From IMG/VR virus record IMGVR_UViG_3300033141_003629, positions 1 to 64,000 of that record: 64,000 bases of DNA. One strand, written 5' to 3'. Numbering within the stretch: the stretch's first letter is position 1; each line of letters begins with the position of its first letter. Below the pieces are notes generated by a model. That model was not told the origin of the DNA. It made no database searches and was given only the letters and a program-made list of their open reading frames with translations. Below are positions 15,806-23,855 of the stretch, piece by piece. Both the position numbers and the translations under genes were made by a program. The DNA comes from a virus.

Positions 15806-16368
15806 TGAAGCCAACAGGACAATCTCTTATAACTAAAGGAATTCAAGCAATTGAAAAAGGAATTTCTTTAATTACCAAAGGGATTTTAGATAGAGCGCGA
15901 ATAAGAAAAGGAGCGCAGCAGTTAGTTAAAAAATTTTTTAAGATAATATTTCCGCTTTATGGAATCAAACAGTTTAAATTTAGTATGGAGTATAGTATTA
16001 TTGGTAAAAAAGTAGTTGGATTAATGCAGATTTTTGAATTGGTAGGAAGGAAATCAATACTTTCTAGAAGGCAGTTATTGATAGGCGGTATTATATCTAG
16101 AGCTTATAATAAAAAATATTGCCTTAGAGCAAAGCGACAGCATTTGTTTGATGTGAGTTTAGTTTTGGCTGCAAGAAAAAAATATAATATAACCGATAAT
16201 AGAAAAGTTGTAGGAATTCTAAGGTCTAGATTTCAAAATAAAAGAGATTTTGTGGTGAGAGGAATTAGAAAAATAGATTTTAAAACCGATATGACTGTAA
16301 AAGGTAAAAGAGATATCATTCCATTGCTACTAGCAGCAGGACTATTAGATAAGGAGGAAAAAGTATAA
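15805..16368 (+). CDS. Very basic repetitive protein of the head-gene cluster
   Basis: The 187-residue protein has a high Lys/Arg content and few acidic residues. It appears built from repeated short strands with a hydrophobic-hydrophobic-Gly-Lys/Arg turn (IIGKKVVGL, ELVGRKSIL, VVRGIRKID, TVKGKRDII), so a beta-solenoid-like repeat is possible. The start shares its A with the stop of the previous gene. It precedes the head protease gene. DNA contact inside the head or decoration of the shell are possible, neither proven. Confidence 0.55.
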   Translation: MKPTGQSLITKGIQAIEKGISLITKGILDRARIRKGAQQLVKKFFKIIFPLYGIKQFKFSMEYSIIGKKVVGLMQIFELVGRKSILSRRQLLIGGIISRAYNKKYCLRAKRQHLFDVSLVLAARKKYNITDNRKVVGILRSRFQNKRDFVVRGIRKIDFKTDMTVKGKRDIIPLLLAAGLLDKEEKV

Positions 16369-18362
16369 TGAATAACAAAAAACGCATAGCAGAAGTATTG
16401 CTAGAAATTGCAAAGAACTCTAAAACAGAATTTATTGAGGACTCTGCTATTGATAAAGAAATTAAGGAAGCCGCTAAGAAGATTGAGCTTTCTCTCCCTT
16501 CTCCAGATTTGGCAGTATTTAAGACTGTCTATTGTGAGATAGGAAAAGTTAATAAGAATGGAGTAATTTTGTCTAAGAAAGCAGTAGAAAAAGGACTCCA
16601 TACTTTGCGTTTCAAACAGTTGAATTGGGAACACGAAGGTAAAGGTCAAGTATGTGGATATACAATAGATGCCAAAATTAATGGAGATAGGGTAGAGACT
16701 ATTAATGTTCTTTTTAAATCTCTTTTTAAAGAGCAGTTTGAAGAATTAAAAGAGAAGATAAAAACAGGAGAAGCAGCGGTTTCTTTTGAGATATGGAATT
16801 GCGACCCTGCTACTAGAAAGTCTGTTGTTAAACAGCTTGACGATGGAAAAATTGAGATAGACCCAGTTATATTTCATGGCACTGGAGTTCTATTATCGCA
16901 TAAGCCAGCTTGTCCAAATGCAAAAATTTTTAAACTTGTAGCTAAGAATGAAATTAGAGAAGCAGAAAAAATTGTTAATAAAATTTTTAGTGAAAATCTT
17001 ATTTTTGCATCTTTTGCCATAGACGATGTAGAAGAAGCAAATGTCAGTTGTGAATGTCTAAAGTGTGGAAAAGTTATTTCTACAAAAAAGCATTGTAAGG
17101 ATATAAAATGTCCTGACTGTGGTGGAGATATGAGAAGAAAAGATAGACCAGGTGAGGGACAGCCTGTTCAAGAATCAGGAAAGGAAAAAGATAGCGAGGA
17201 GGGTAGAAAAATGGAGTTAGAAAAGTTATTTGCTTCAGTTGAGAAAGAAGAAGATATTACCTTTGATTTAGCTCTTTCTTTCTATTATGCCTCTGAAGAA
17301 GAACAAGCTAAACTTACAGAAGATGCTGCAAAGTGGACTCGCAAGTTTATCAATAGTCTGCCCGATTCAGCCTTTGCAGCTATTGAGCCAGCTTATCCTG
17401 AGAAAATTCAGAATAAGAATGCTCGTCACTTGCCACATCATAATGGAGTGGGTGATTTGGGGAAGGACAAATCTAATGCAAACTTAGATTTGCCTCATTA
17501 TAAGAATGCTCTTGCCAGAGCAAATCAAATAAATCCTGTAAGTGATTCTATTTCTGCAGAGGAATTAAGAGCAAAAGCAAATGCTCATTTAGAAAGACAT
17601 AAAGATGTACTTGAAGCAGCAGAAAAAGAAGAAAAACCAGAAGAGCCAAAGGCTACAGAGAAAACCCAGGCCAATGAAGTGCAGAAAGAAACCAAGCCAG
17701 AGGATAAAACCGATGGTGCTGAAACGACTTCTGCAGAGACTCCTAAAGCCGAAGAAACTCTAGAGCCAAAAGCTGCTTCTCAAGAAGGAGTCAAACCTGA
17801 AGAGGAAAAACCCGAATCAACGGAAGAGGCTCCTAAATCAGAAGAGGCACAAGATGTAGAAACAATTGTGCCTAAAGTAGTTGTTAAAGTTACTCGTATC
17901 TATGAAGATGTTTTTGTAGATACTTATGTTGATGGTACCCCATCTGGAGAATCGACTGGAAAGAGTTATATGAAGAAAATAACTGAATACAGCGATGGAA
18001 CCAAAGATGAGGAAACAAACGAATCAGAATATAAGAAAAAGTTTGATTATGCTGAATTAGAAAAAGCTGTTAATGATGCGAAAGCCGAAAAGGATAAAGA
18101 GATAGTCAACTTGAAGGATGAGCATGAGAAACAGCTAAAAGAAAAAGATGAAAAAATAGAAGCACAATCTAAAGAACTTGACCAGAAGAGTCAAGAGATT
18201 GCAAAATTAAAGACTGAAGTTGAAACCGCAGAAGAGAAAGAAGACACTCCCGAAATGTCAGTAGGAAGTGTAGAACCTCTAACAGCTCAAGAGAAGAGCG
18301 AAATTAAACAGCGTAAAGAAAAGATAGACGCTATTATAGCTAGCAAGCACCAAAATAAATAA
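16368..18362 (+). CDS. Head maturation protease with zinc ribbon and scaffold domain
   Basis: Residues 1-190 form the protease-like part: VFKTVYCEIGKVNKNGVILS, then LNWEHEGKGQVCGYTI with a candidate active His, and GEAAVSFEIW with a candidate active Ser, in the order seen in phage prohead proteases. Residues 233-255 hold a four-Cys zinc ribbon (CLKCGK, CPDCGG). After residue 280 comes KWTRKFINSLPDSAFAAIE and ARHLPHHNGVGD, a block I know from phage head proteins. An acidic Glu/Pro/Lys-rich linker and a coiled coil follow, typical of scaffold. The fusion is longer than usual proteases, and an internal start makes the scaffold separately. Confidence 0.75.
   Translation: MNNKKRIAEVLLEIAKNSKTEFIEDSAIDKEIKEAAKKIELSLPSPDLAVFKTVYCEIGKVNKNGVILSKKAVEKGLHTLRFKQLNWEHEGKGQVCGYTIDAKINGDRVETINVLFKSLFKEQFEELKEKIKTGEAAVSFEIWNCDPATRKSVVKQLDDGKIEIDPVIFHGTGVLLSHKPACPNAKIFKLVAKNEIREAEKIVNKIFSENLIFASFAIDDVEEANVSCECLKCGKVISTKKHCKDIKCPDCGGDMRRKDRPGEGQPVQESGKEKDSEEGRKMELEKLFASVEKEEDITFDLALSFYYASEEEQAKLTEDAAKWTRKFINSLPDSAFAAIEPAYPEKIQNKNARHLPHHNGVGDLGKDKSNANLDLPHYKNALARANQINPVSDSISAEELRAKANAHLERHKDVLEAAEKEEKPEEPKATEKTQANEVQKETKPEDKTDGAETTSAETPKAEETLEPKAASQEGVKPEEEKPESTEEAPKSEEAQDVETIVPKVVVKVTRIYEDVFVDTYVDGTPSGESTGKSYMKKITEYSDGTKDEETNESEYKKKFDYAELEKAVNDAKAEKDKEIVNLKDEHEKQLKEKDEKIEAQSKELDQKSQEIAKLKTEVETAEEKEDTPEMSVGSVEPLTAQEKSEIKQRKEKIDAIIASKHQNK
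17211..18362 (+). CDS. Nested in-frame scaffold protein
   Basis: Inside the protease gene, GAGGAGGG (17196-17203) lies seven bases before an in-frame ATG (MELEKLFASV). This is a stronger SD than that of many genes in the window. The product would have 383 residues and lack the protease and zinc ribbon, keeping the acidic linker and coiled coil. This copies the logic of lambda C/Nu3, where scaffold is made from an internal start of the protease gene. Confidence 0.65.
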   Translation: MELEKLFASVEKEEDITFDLALSFYYASEEEQAKLTEDAAKWTRKFINSLPDSAFAAIEPAYPEKIQNKNARHLPHHNGVGDLGKDKSNANLDLPHYKNALARANQINPVSDSISAEELRAKANAHLERHKDVLEAAEKEEKPEEPKATEKTQANEVQKETKPEDKTDGAETTSAETPKAEETLEPKAASQEGVKPEEEKPESTEEAPKSEEAQDVETIVPKVVVKVTRIYEDVFVDTYVDGTPSGESTGKSYMKKITEYSDGTKDEETNESEYKKKFDYAELEKAVNDAKAEKDKEIVNLKDEHEKQLKEKDEKIEAQSKELDQKSQEIAKLKTEVETAEEKEDTPEMSVGSVEPLTAQEKSEIKQRKEKIDAIIASKHQNK

Positions 18363-18418
18363 AAGATACGCAAAAGGCAAAAGCCTAGCAAAAACAAGTT
18401 ACTAACGAGGTAAAAAAC

Positions 18419-19345
18419 ATGAAAGATGTAATTCAAAAGGCTTATGAGTTAATTGGTAGCCCAATTGACCCTAATCTAAAAGTGCCTGCTGAAGTTATGG
18501 ATATCGTTGACTTTAAAGAATCTGAAGCTGGTGAAACAGTAGAGTATTTTAATAGCGACCATTCTGGCGTAGATGATATTTATGCGGCAGATGCTAATGG
18601 TACTATAACGTATCATAAGATTACTCTTCGTACTCCTGTTGCACTTACATTTGTTGGTCTTCAGTCCAAGCTAGAAACAGTTCTGCTTGATGAGATTATG
18701 AATAGCAAAGACCAGACTGCTTTGGCAACAAAGAAGGATGGTATTATTCGTTCTATGGATAAAGAAGAAGCTCGCAGAATTCTTAATCTTATTCTTGCAG
18801 TTTCTTCACAGGAAATCACTCCTGCTACTAGTGATGATATCTTAGATGTTTTCATTAAGATGAAGCAGTTGGTTTCTAATTTTGCTGATAATTATATTCT
18901 TTTGGTTGCGTCCAATGTTATGGACAAAATCGAAACTTATGATAAAGATAATTCGACTTCTGATAATTATAAAGTCGATATTATGGCTACCCTAACTAAA
19001 ATTGGGGTTCGTAAAGTTGTAAAAATTATTGGCAATTCTGGCTACAATGCTGGAGATACTCCGGTTCTTGCCGACGGTCGTGCAATTCTGGTAGGCCGAG
19101 ATTCTACTCTGGCCTCTGGTCGTCCAATTAAGTTTAGACGCAGAAAGTTTAGCGGCGAAGTTGCTCGTCTTGCTGGTGCAGAAGAGGGAGCAACTCGTCT
19201 AGTTCGCATGGTTGAAACTCCAATTCCAGTAAATGCTGCTGGTGCGAATACTCTTGGTTTTTCAACTTTTGGTTATGAAAGCCAAATTGCTGTTCTTACT
19301 AACTATAGAGCAGTTGCGTGGGCAGATGTTTCGTCCTTGCTTTAA
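18419..19345 (+). CDS. Major capsid protein, HK97-type
   Basis: A 308-residue protein right after the protease-scaffold gene, with SD GAGG. It has an N-terminal arm (DPNLKVPAEVMDIVDFKESE), a long spine helix (DKEEARRILNLILAV), and a P-domain or A-domain end with LVRMVETPIPVNAAGANTLGFSTF and the C-terminal YRAVAWADVS. Position, size and layout fit a HK97-fold coat protein. The codon use differs from its neighbours, with many CGT/CGC arginine and C-ending codons, as expected for the most highly made protein. A GC-rich hairpin follows the stop codon. Confidence 0.85.
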   Translation: MKDVIQKAYELIGSPIDPNLKVPAEVMDIVDFKESEAGETVEYFNSDHSGVDDIYAADANGTITYHKITLRTPVALTFVGLQSKLETVLLDEIMNSKDQTALATKKDGIIRSMDKEEARRILNLILAVSSQEITPATSDDILDVFIKMKQLVSNFADNYILLVASNVMDKIETYDKDNSTSDNYKVDIMATLTKIGVRKVVKIIGNSGYNAGDTPVLADGRAILVGRDSTLASGRPIKFRRRKFSGEVARLAGAEEGATRLVRMVETPIPVNAAGANTLGFSTFGYESQIAVLTNYRAVAWADVSSLL

Positions 19346-19358
19346 TCTGAAATAGGTG

Positions 19359-19386
19359 AGGAGAGGGGGTTTTCCCCCTCCCTCCC
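19359..19386 (+). terminator. GC-rich hairpin after the capsid gene
   Basis: AGGGGG (19364-19369) pairs with CCCCCT (19374-19379) around TTTT, and outer GAGG/CCTC bases extend it. A run of A, not T, follows, so it is not a classical terminator. The outer sequence GAGGAGAGGG ... CTCCCTCCCAA is shared with the hairpin at 23457-23496. It may protect the 3' end of capsid mRNA or reduce downstream expression. Confidence 0.6.
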
Positions 19387-19413
19387 AAAAAAACCTATAA
19401 CAGAAAGAAAATT

Positions 19414-19908
19414 ATGATAGCAAGATTAAACTCCAAAAATGAATTAGATGTTTATTTGTTTCTCGAAGATTATAGAGATTTTTTTGAAGAATTCTATATA
19501 ACTTTGAATAAACGTAGAACTTTCTTAAAAGGAAATTGTTCTTTGATTAAAAAAATATTAAAGACACAAGAAGTCTATGGCCTGTGGGAAAAAGGATTGC
19601 AGGGAGTCTTTTTAGTTTTTAGAGAAAAAGGATTCCGACCATATTTAAAAATTTTGGGAAGAAATAAAAAAATAGTTTCTAATTTACTTCAATATTTTTT
19701 ATGGAAGTTTGCTACAATCGAAGTATATTGTAAGTTAAAGAAGAAAAATCCAATTACTAAAATTATTTTGCACAAGGCATTTAGGCAGGTTGGTGATAGA
19801 GGAAATGAGCTACTTTTGTGCAAGTATGCAATCAAAAATTATAAGCCGTTGATAGCCAAAGATGAGTATATAAATTATGAAGCGCTTTACTATAAGAGGA
19901 TAAAATGA
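19414..19908 (+). CDS. Hypothetical head-cluster protein, possibly GNAT-like fold
   Basis: A 164-residue basic protein with alternating helices and strands. Its middle part GLWEKGLQGVFLVFREKGFRPYLKILG and the C-terminal KAFRQVGDRGNELLLCKY recall the strand order of GNAT acetyltransferases, where a late strand ends in a Gly-containing turn. No acetyl-CoA pyrophosphate loop can be pointed out with confidence. It lies between the capsid and connector genes and overlaps the next gene by four bases. Confidence 0.5.
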   Translation: MIARLNSKNELDVYLFLEDYRDFFEEFYITLNKRRTFLKGNCSLIKKILKTQEVYGLWEKGLQGVFLVFREKGFRPYLKILGRNKKIVSNLLQYFLWKFATIEVYCKLKKKNPITKIILHKAFRQVGDRGNELLLCKYAIKNYKPLIAKDEYINYEALYYKRIK

Positions 19909-20510
19909 CATCCATTATCACAAAACTAAGGTATTTATTAAGAGATTTATTAGATACGACTGGTAGACAAACATATGATTATTTGTCTACGAGCTATTCA
20001 AAGGTAATTACTTTGAATACAGACAAAGCGATTGCCTCTAGTATTAAAGTTTATAAGAATGGAATAGAGTGGTCTTCTGATAATTGGACGTATGATGTAG
20101 ATACTGCCCAACTTACAATTGAAGAAGAATCTGGAGAAGAACTAGAAGTAGGAGATGTCCTTTTAATAACTTTTTCTTATTATCAGAAATATTCAGATAC
20201 TATTTTGGAAGCATATATACGGTCTGCGCTTTATTATATTTCTATAGAACAATATAAAACTTTTGAGGTAGAAAGCGGTGGTACACTGGACCCAACACCA
20301 TCAGAACAAGAGGAAAATCTTATTGCTATTATAGCAGCAGCACTTGTTGGTGGTAATGTAGCACAATATAGGACTCCAGAATTATCCATTGTATTTAACA
20401 GTAGAGAACCAGTAGAAACTAGAATTAGAAATTTTATTCGCAAAGTAAATAAATCATATGGCGTCTTAGAATATATAGACCTGACTGCCGAAGCTACAGA
20501 GGAAGAATAA
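19905..20510 (+). CDS. Head-tail connector (adaptor) protein
   Basis: The 201-residue protein begins with helices (ITKLRYLLRDLLDTTGRQTY). It has a beta insertion (KVYKNGIEWSSDNWTYDVDTAQLTI, then EVGDVLLITFSYYQKYSDTI) and ends with helices typical of gp6/gp15-like adaptors (EENLIAIIAAALVGGNVAQY). It follows the capsid cluster and precedes the head closure gene, the usual place of the adaptor that forms the ring below the portal. Confidence 0.65.
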   Translation: MTSIITKLRYLLRDLLDTTGRQTYDYLSTSYSKVITLNTDKAIASSIKVYKNGIEWSSDNWTYDVDTAQLTIEEESGEELEVGDVLLITFSYYQKYSDTILEAYIRSALYYISIEQYKTFEVESGGTLDPTPSEQEENLIAIIAAALVGGNVAQYRTPELSIVFNSREPVETRIRNFIRKVNKSYGVLEYIDLTAEATEEE

Positions 20511-20511
20511 A

Positions 20512-20892
20512 ATGGAAGCAATGAATGAAATATTTAACCAACTAAGGCAACAGGGACTGTTAGAAACTTTATTATGTTATCCAGCAAATTCTACATTTGC
20601 GGACCCATATGAAAAGAATAAAACTAATGTCTATATGCCGCCCCTTCCGGTAGAAGGTATTGTTCATTCTATTGGATTTTCTGGCCTAAAGTGGAAATAT
20701 TATGCCCAACTTCCAACAGGGTCTATTCAACTTATTGTTGAACCAAAGTATAAAGAAATAATTTTATCAGCGAAAAAAATAGAATATAAAAACAATTACT
20801 ATACTGTTTATAGAGATGGAACTAATTTTCAATATATAGAAAGACGACATTATATTGTATTTATATTAGGGAGAAAGCAATCAAATGATTAA
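20512..20892 (+). CDS. Head closure protein
   Basis: A 126-residue strand-rich protein between the adaptor and the gp10-like genes. It has a Pro-rich turn (YMPPLPVEGIVHSIGF) and a five-strand end (KKIEYKNNYYTVYRDGTNFQYIERRHYIVFILGR), matching small SH3-like head-completion proteins. The order adaptor, closure, neck, tail terminator, tail tube in this operon supports the call more than any motif does. Confidence 0.55.
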   Translation: MEAMNEIFNQLRQQGLLETLLCYPANSTFADPYEKNKTNVYMPPLPVEGIVHSIGFSGLKWKYYAQLPTGSIQLIVEPKYKEIILSAKKIEYKNNYYTVYRDGTNFQYIERRHYIVFILGRKQSND

Positions 20893-21430
20893 AGTAAAAT
20901 TCTCATTTAGAGATAGAAGAAAATTTAAGAATCTAATACGATATATTGAAAAAATACCTTTTGTTGAAGCAGAGGCAGAAGTTCAAACAGTTGCAGAAAA
21001 TGCTGTAGAGTCTATGACTGCAACAATAAATTCTTCTAGAAAACGCCCTGATGCTGGCACTCATAAATTAGAGAATGCTATTACAATAGAAGAGCTTTTA
21101 AATAATCCTGGAAGAGAATTGCTAATTGGAATAGGGAGTTTAGATAGACTAACTCAAGAAGCTCCATATTGGGAAGTATTAGACCAGGGAGGCTATATAC
21201 CTCCAGCAAATTTAGGTTATTTTGACGGAAACCCAGAAAAGCCAACGAAAGGCATGTCTGGTCAACACTGGATGCATACCGGCAGTACTTCTGATTATTT
21301 ATTGACTCCAAAGAAACCAATTCAAGGCATTGATTATATCGGAGCCGGATTGAGAAATTTAGCACAAAGCTTAGATAAATTAGTAATTGATTTCGGTGGA
21401 AAAATTTTAGACAATATGGAGAAGATATAA
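20885..21430 (+). CDS. Neck protein of HK97 gp10-like type
   Basis: A 181-residue protein that overlaps its neighbours by eight and one bases. It starts with a long helix pair (RKFKNLIRYIEKIPFVEAEA; VQTVAENAVESMTATINSSR). Then comes a loop with GTHKLENAITIEE, the aromatic stretch APYWEVLDQGGYIPPANLGYF, and an ending LRNLAQSLDKLVIDFGGKI. The WEVLDxGG..P pattern is common in gp10-like proteins that join head and tail. Confidence 0.65.
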   Translation: MIKVKFSFRDRRKFKNLIRYIEKIPFVEAEAEVQTVAENAVESMTATINSSRKRPDAGTHKLENAITIEELLNNPGRELLIGIGSLDRLTQEAPYWEVLDQGGYIPPANLGYFDGNPEKPTKGMSGQHWMHTGSTSDYLLTPKKPIQGIDYIGAGLRNLAQSLDKLVIDFGGKILDNMEKI

Positions 21431-21906
21431 TGGGAGTCTATAGATTATCAAGAAATATAGAGGCTTCTCTTATAGATTTTTTTACTGAACAATTTGAAAT
21501 AGATTGGAGCGAGTTTAATATTCGTACTGTGAAGGTATTTCTTCAAGCATATGAAGGTACACTGCCAGCAGTATGTATAGAAGAAGTAACCACAAACCCA
21601 GTAAAAAAAGAAATTGGTAGCTCTGCTTGGCTAAAAATTCCAGAAATTTCTATAAGAGTATTTGCTACTTCTGATGGATTAAGAAAGGATTTGAGAGATT
21701 ACATAATAGATAAGCTAGAAGGAAATATTCCTTATTATCAGTATACGATAACCGATGGGGGAGTTACAGAAAAAACTTTAGCAGGACAGATTGTTGTACG
21801 AGAGATTTTAAGAGATGCAAAAGAATTAACTAATACAGAAAATTTAGAACTTGCTGATAAATTTAGGCATATTATAATTTTTTCAGCAATAATAGCATTG
21901 TCATAG
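21430..21906 (+). CDS. Tail terminator (tail completion) protein
   Basis: The 158-residue protein follows the gp10-like gene with a one-base overlap. It shows the alpha-beta pattern of the lambda U/gp11 family: an N-terminal helix, KVFLQAYEGTLPAVCIEEV, then IPEISIRVFATSDGLRKDLRDYIIDKLEG and a closing strand FRHIIIFSAIIAL. It would cap the tail tube at the head side. The stop codon is TAG, which confirms TAG as a stop in this phage. Confidence 0.65.
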   Translation: MGVYRLSRNIEASLIDFFTEQFEIDWSEFNIRTVKVFLQAYEGTLPAVCIEEVTTNPVKKEIGSSAWLKIPEISIRVFATSDGLRKDLRDYIIDKLEGNIPYYQYTITDGGVTEKTLAGQIVVREILRDAKELTNTENLELADKFRHIIIFSAIIALS

Positions 21907-21916
21907 GAGAGACGTC

Positions 21917-22120
21917 ATGGCTTGGATTCCAGTAGTTTCACTTGCATTAAATTTGACTATTTTAATTGTTTCTATAGGGGGATTTATAAAAGTACTAAAA
22001 AATGACCTCATGCATGTTCAAAAAGATTTGAAAGAAATAAAAGATGCTATTAAATCTATTTCTGCAACAACAAGTAATTTAGCAGAAAGAGTATCTACTA
22101 TTGAGGGTAGATTGCAATAA
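21917..22120 (+). CDS. Small membrane-anchored coiled-coil protein (XhlA/holin-like)
   Basis: The 67-residue protein has one membrane segment (about residues 6-28, VVSLALNLTILIVSIGGFI). A heptad coiled coil follows (LKEIKDAIKSISATTSNLAERVSTIEGRL). This is the plan of XhlA-type proteins that work with holins. SD is GGAGAG. It lies in the tail-gene cluster between tail terminator and tail tube, unusual for a lysis gene, so a role in the virion or at infection is possible too. Confidence 0.6.
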   Translation: MAWIPVVSLALNLTILIVSIGGFIKVLKNDLMHVQKDLKEIKDAIKSISATTSNLAERVSTIEGRLQ

Positions 22121-22228
22121 AAGATAAGAGATTGTATGGAAGATATATTTTGTAAGAAGACGATATAAGTTTCTCTATGAAGAGAGAAGTGAACCAAATC
22201 TTTAAAAATCAATGGAGGATTTAAAAAG

Positions 22229-23449
22229 ATGATTAAAGCGAAATTCTTTAGACCTCGTATTTTCCCTTGGAATAATGATTGTGCTCCTCGCCAAATTGAT
22301 AGGGCGCAGGATATTTCTGGGGATTTAACGCTAAATCGTGAAAAAGCTTATGAGATTGGTAGAGATGGTCTTCTAGGTTACAGAAAGCAAACGCCTTCAT
22401 TCTCCTATTCAATGACTCAATTTGAATATGGTAGCATGGATTTCTGGTATGCGCTTGCAAATAAAGAGGCTCCAGGAACTGGCGATGATGTATATATTGA
22501 ACTAAGTGACTTAGAGACTACGAAATTTGATATTGCTGCATTTCTAACAGACGACAATAATACGTTTAGAGGAACAATTTTATTCCCTAAATTGCGGGTC
22601 AATGGGTATTCTATCAATATTGCTGACCCAGGTGCTGTTGTAGAAAGAGGATTTGATTTTGTTGGCGAAGATTATAAATTATTTGAAAATAAATATTTTG
22701 CCTATAATGAAGATGTTGTAGAGAGTGGAGAAACCGAAAAAACGATTACTCTTAGCCCAGCAGCAATTGAATATGCTTCTGGGAAATATGTTTTTAGAGT
22801 ATTGAGAGTTAGAAGTGGTGTTGTTAGTGAATTAACAGAAGACACTTCTTCTCCATATGCAGATGATACTTGGCGGTACTCTGCGGGAGATGTAATTGTT
22901 CAGGGATGTGAAGTTGGGGACATAATTAAAGTTTATTATGTTGCTAATACTGCTTATACAACTACCTGGACAGACAACGATGCAGACCCATACCTATTAT
23001 TGGCAGAATATGCTGAAATTCGTTTGAAAGTTGGTACTGATACTAGAATTTATAGATTGCAAAGCGTTAGTATTGATGCCTCACTTGAGAGAACGGATTA
23101 TAAGGAAATAGGAAATTCGGAAGTTGTTCAGACAGGAGCAACAGGTAGTGCTGTCACAATTTCTCTGAATAGGTTTGCAGAAACAATGACTCTAGAACAG
23201 ATTCTTGCGGGAGACAATGCTTATCCATATATTGACCCCCGTAATTTTGCTGAAAATATTCAAATGCAAGTTTTGATTTATGAAGATAAAGAACACACCT
23301 CATTTAAGGTTGGCTATTTGATGAAGAATATTACTCCAACTGCAATAGGTACATCTCAAGCTGTAGAGGAATATGGTGAGAGAACTACTGAGTTGGAATG
23401 TGATAATATGAGAATAAGTACAGAGCTTACAGACTTAGCATTTGTGTAA
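22229..23449 (+). CDS. Major tail (tube) protein
   Basis: A 406-residue protein with SD GGAGG. It is strand-rich throughout. The start MIKAKFFRPRIFPWNNDCAP leads into a tube-like core (AYEIGRDGLLGYRKQTPSFS, MTQFEYGSMDFWYALANKEA). An insertion of about 120 residues (from 175) may be an extra surface domain. The C-terminal part repeats tube-like elements (YRLQSVSIDASLERTDYKEI; SLNRFAETMTLEQILAG). Position just before the tail chaperones and a strong hairpin plus terminator after the gene fit the abundant tube protein. No sheath gene follows, so the tail is probably non-contractile. Confidence 0.7.
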   Translation: MIKAKFFRPRIFPWNNDCAPRQIDRAQDISGDLTLNREKAYEIGRDGLLGYRKQTPSFSYSMTQFEYGSMDFWYALANKEAPGTGDDVYIELSDLETTKFDIAAFLTDDNNTFRGTILFPKLRVNGYSINIADPGAVVERGFDFVGEDYKLFENKYFAYNEDVVESGETEKTITLSPAAIEYASGKYVFRVLRVRSGVVSELTEDTSSPYADDTWRYSAGDVIVQGCEVGDIIKVYYVANTAYTTTWTDNDADPYLLLAEYAEIRLKVGTDTRIYRLQSVSIDASLERTDYKEIGNSEVVQTGATGSAVTISLNRFAETMTLEQILAGDNAYPYIDPRNFAENIQMQVLIYEDKEHTSFKVGYLMKNITPTAIGTSQAVEEYGERTTELECDNMRISTELTDLAFV

Positions 23450-23456
23450 TATCTTC

Positions 23457-23496
23457 GAGGAGAGGGTGGCGGCCTGGGGCTGCCACTCTCCCTCCC
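23457..23496 (+). terminator. GC-rich hairpin after the tail tube gene
   Basis: GAGGGTGGC (23462-23470) pairs with GCCACTCTC (23482-23490), including one G-U pair, around an 11-base loop. Its outer flanks GAGGAGAGGG and CTCCCTCCCAA match those of the hairpin after the capsid gene. There is no T run. Both follow the two most abundant structural genes. Confidence 0.65.
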
Positions 23497-23576
23497 AAGA
23501 AAGAAGAATTATGCTAGAGAAGTCTGTGCAATATGCAAAGTATGGTAAGGTATGATAAATATAAAAATACATATTG

Positions 23577-23607
23577 CCATACTATAACTAGTATGGTTAT
23601 TTTTTTT
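23577..23607 (+). terminator. Intrinsic terminator before the tail chaperone genes
   Basis: CCATACTA (23577-23584) pairs exactly with TAGTATGG (23589-23596) around TAAC, and TTATTTTTTTT follows. This is a textbook rho-independent terminator within the virion operon. It would lower transcription of chaperones, tape measure and tip genes relative to capsid and tube. Confidence 0.85.
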
Positions 23608-23618
23608 AAGGAGATAAG

Positions 23619-23855
23619 ATGCCAAAAATTATTATTGACGAAAAACTATTATCGATGATTTTTGAACAAGAAGCTAGAGTATTGGTTGGAAAAGTATGTA
23701 AGCGGTTTGAAGTTCATTCTGAGCTAAAAGAAATCAAAGCAGCAGTAAAAGAACTTCTTTATGAAACAATGAGGGATACTCACAGAATGATAGTATACAA
23801 TGGAAAAGAACCAGTGCATCTCACAAATAAAAAGCAAGGAGAAAAATATGGATAG
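23619..23855 (+). CDS. Hypothetical protein between tail tube and tail chaperones
   Basis: A 78-residue charged, helical protein with strong SD AAGGAG. It begins MPKIIIDEKLLSMIFEQEAR and ends HLTNKKQGEKYG. No domain is recognised. It overlaps the chaperone gene by eight bases, so it may belong to the tail assembly unit. Confidence 0.55.
   Translation: MPKIIIDEKLLSMIFEQEARVLVGKVCKRFEVHSELKEIKAAVKELLYETMRDTHRMIVYNGKEPVHLTNKKQGEKYG

Noticed and set aside
22229-23449. Contractile sheath protein
   Set aside because: Only one large tail gene precedes the chaperones and no separate tube gene follows; the fold pattern fits a tube protein with an insertion.
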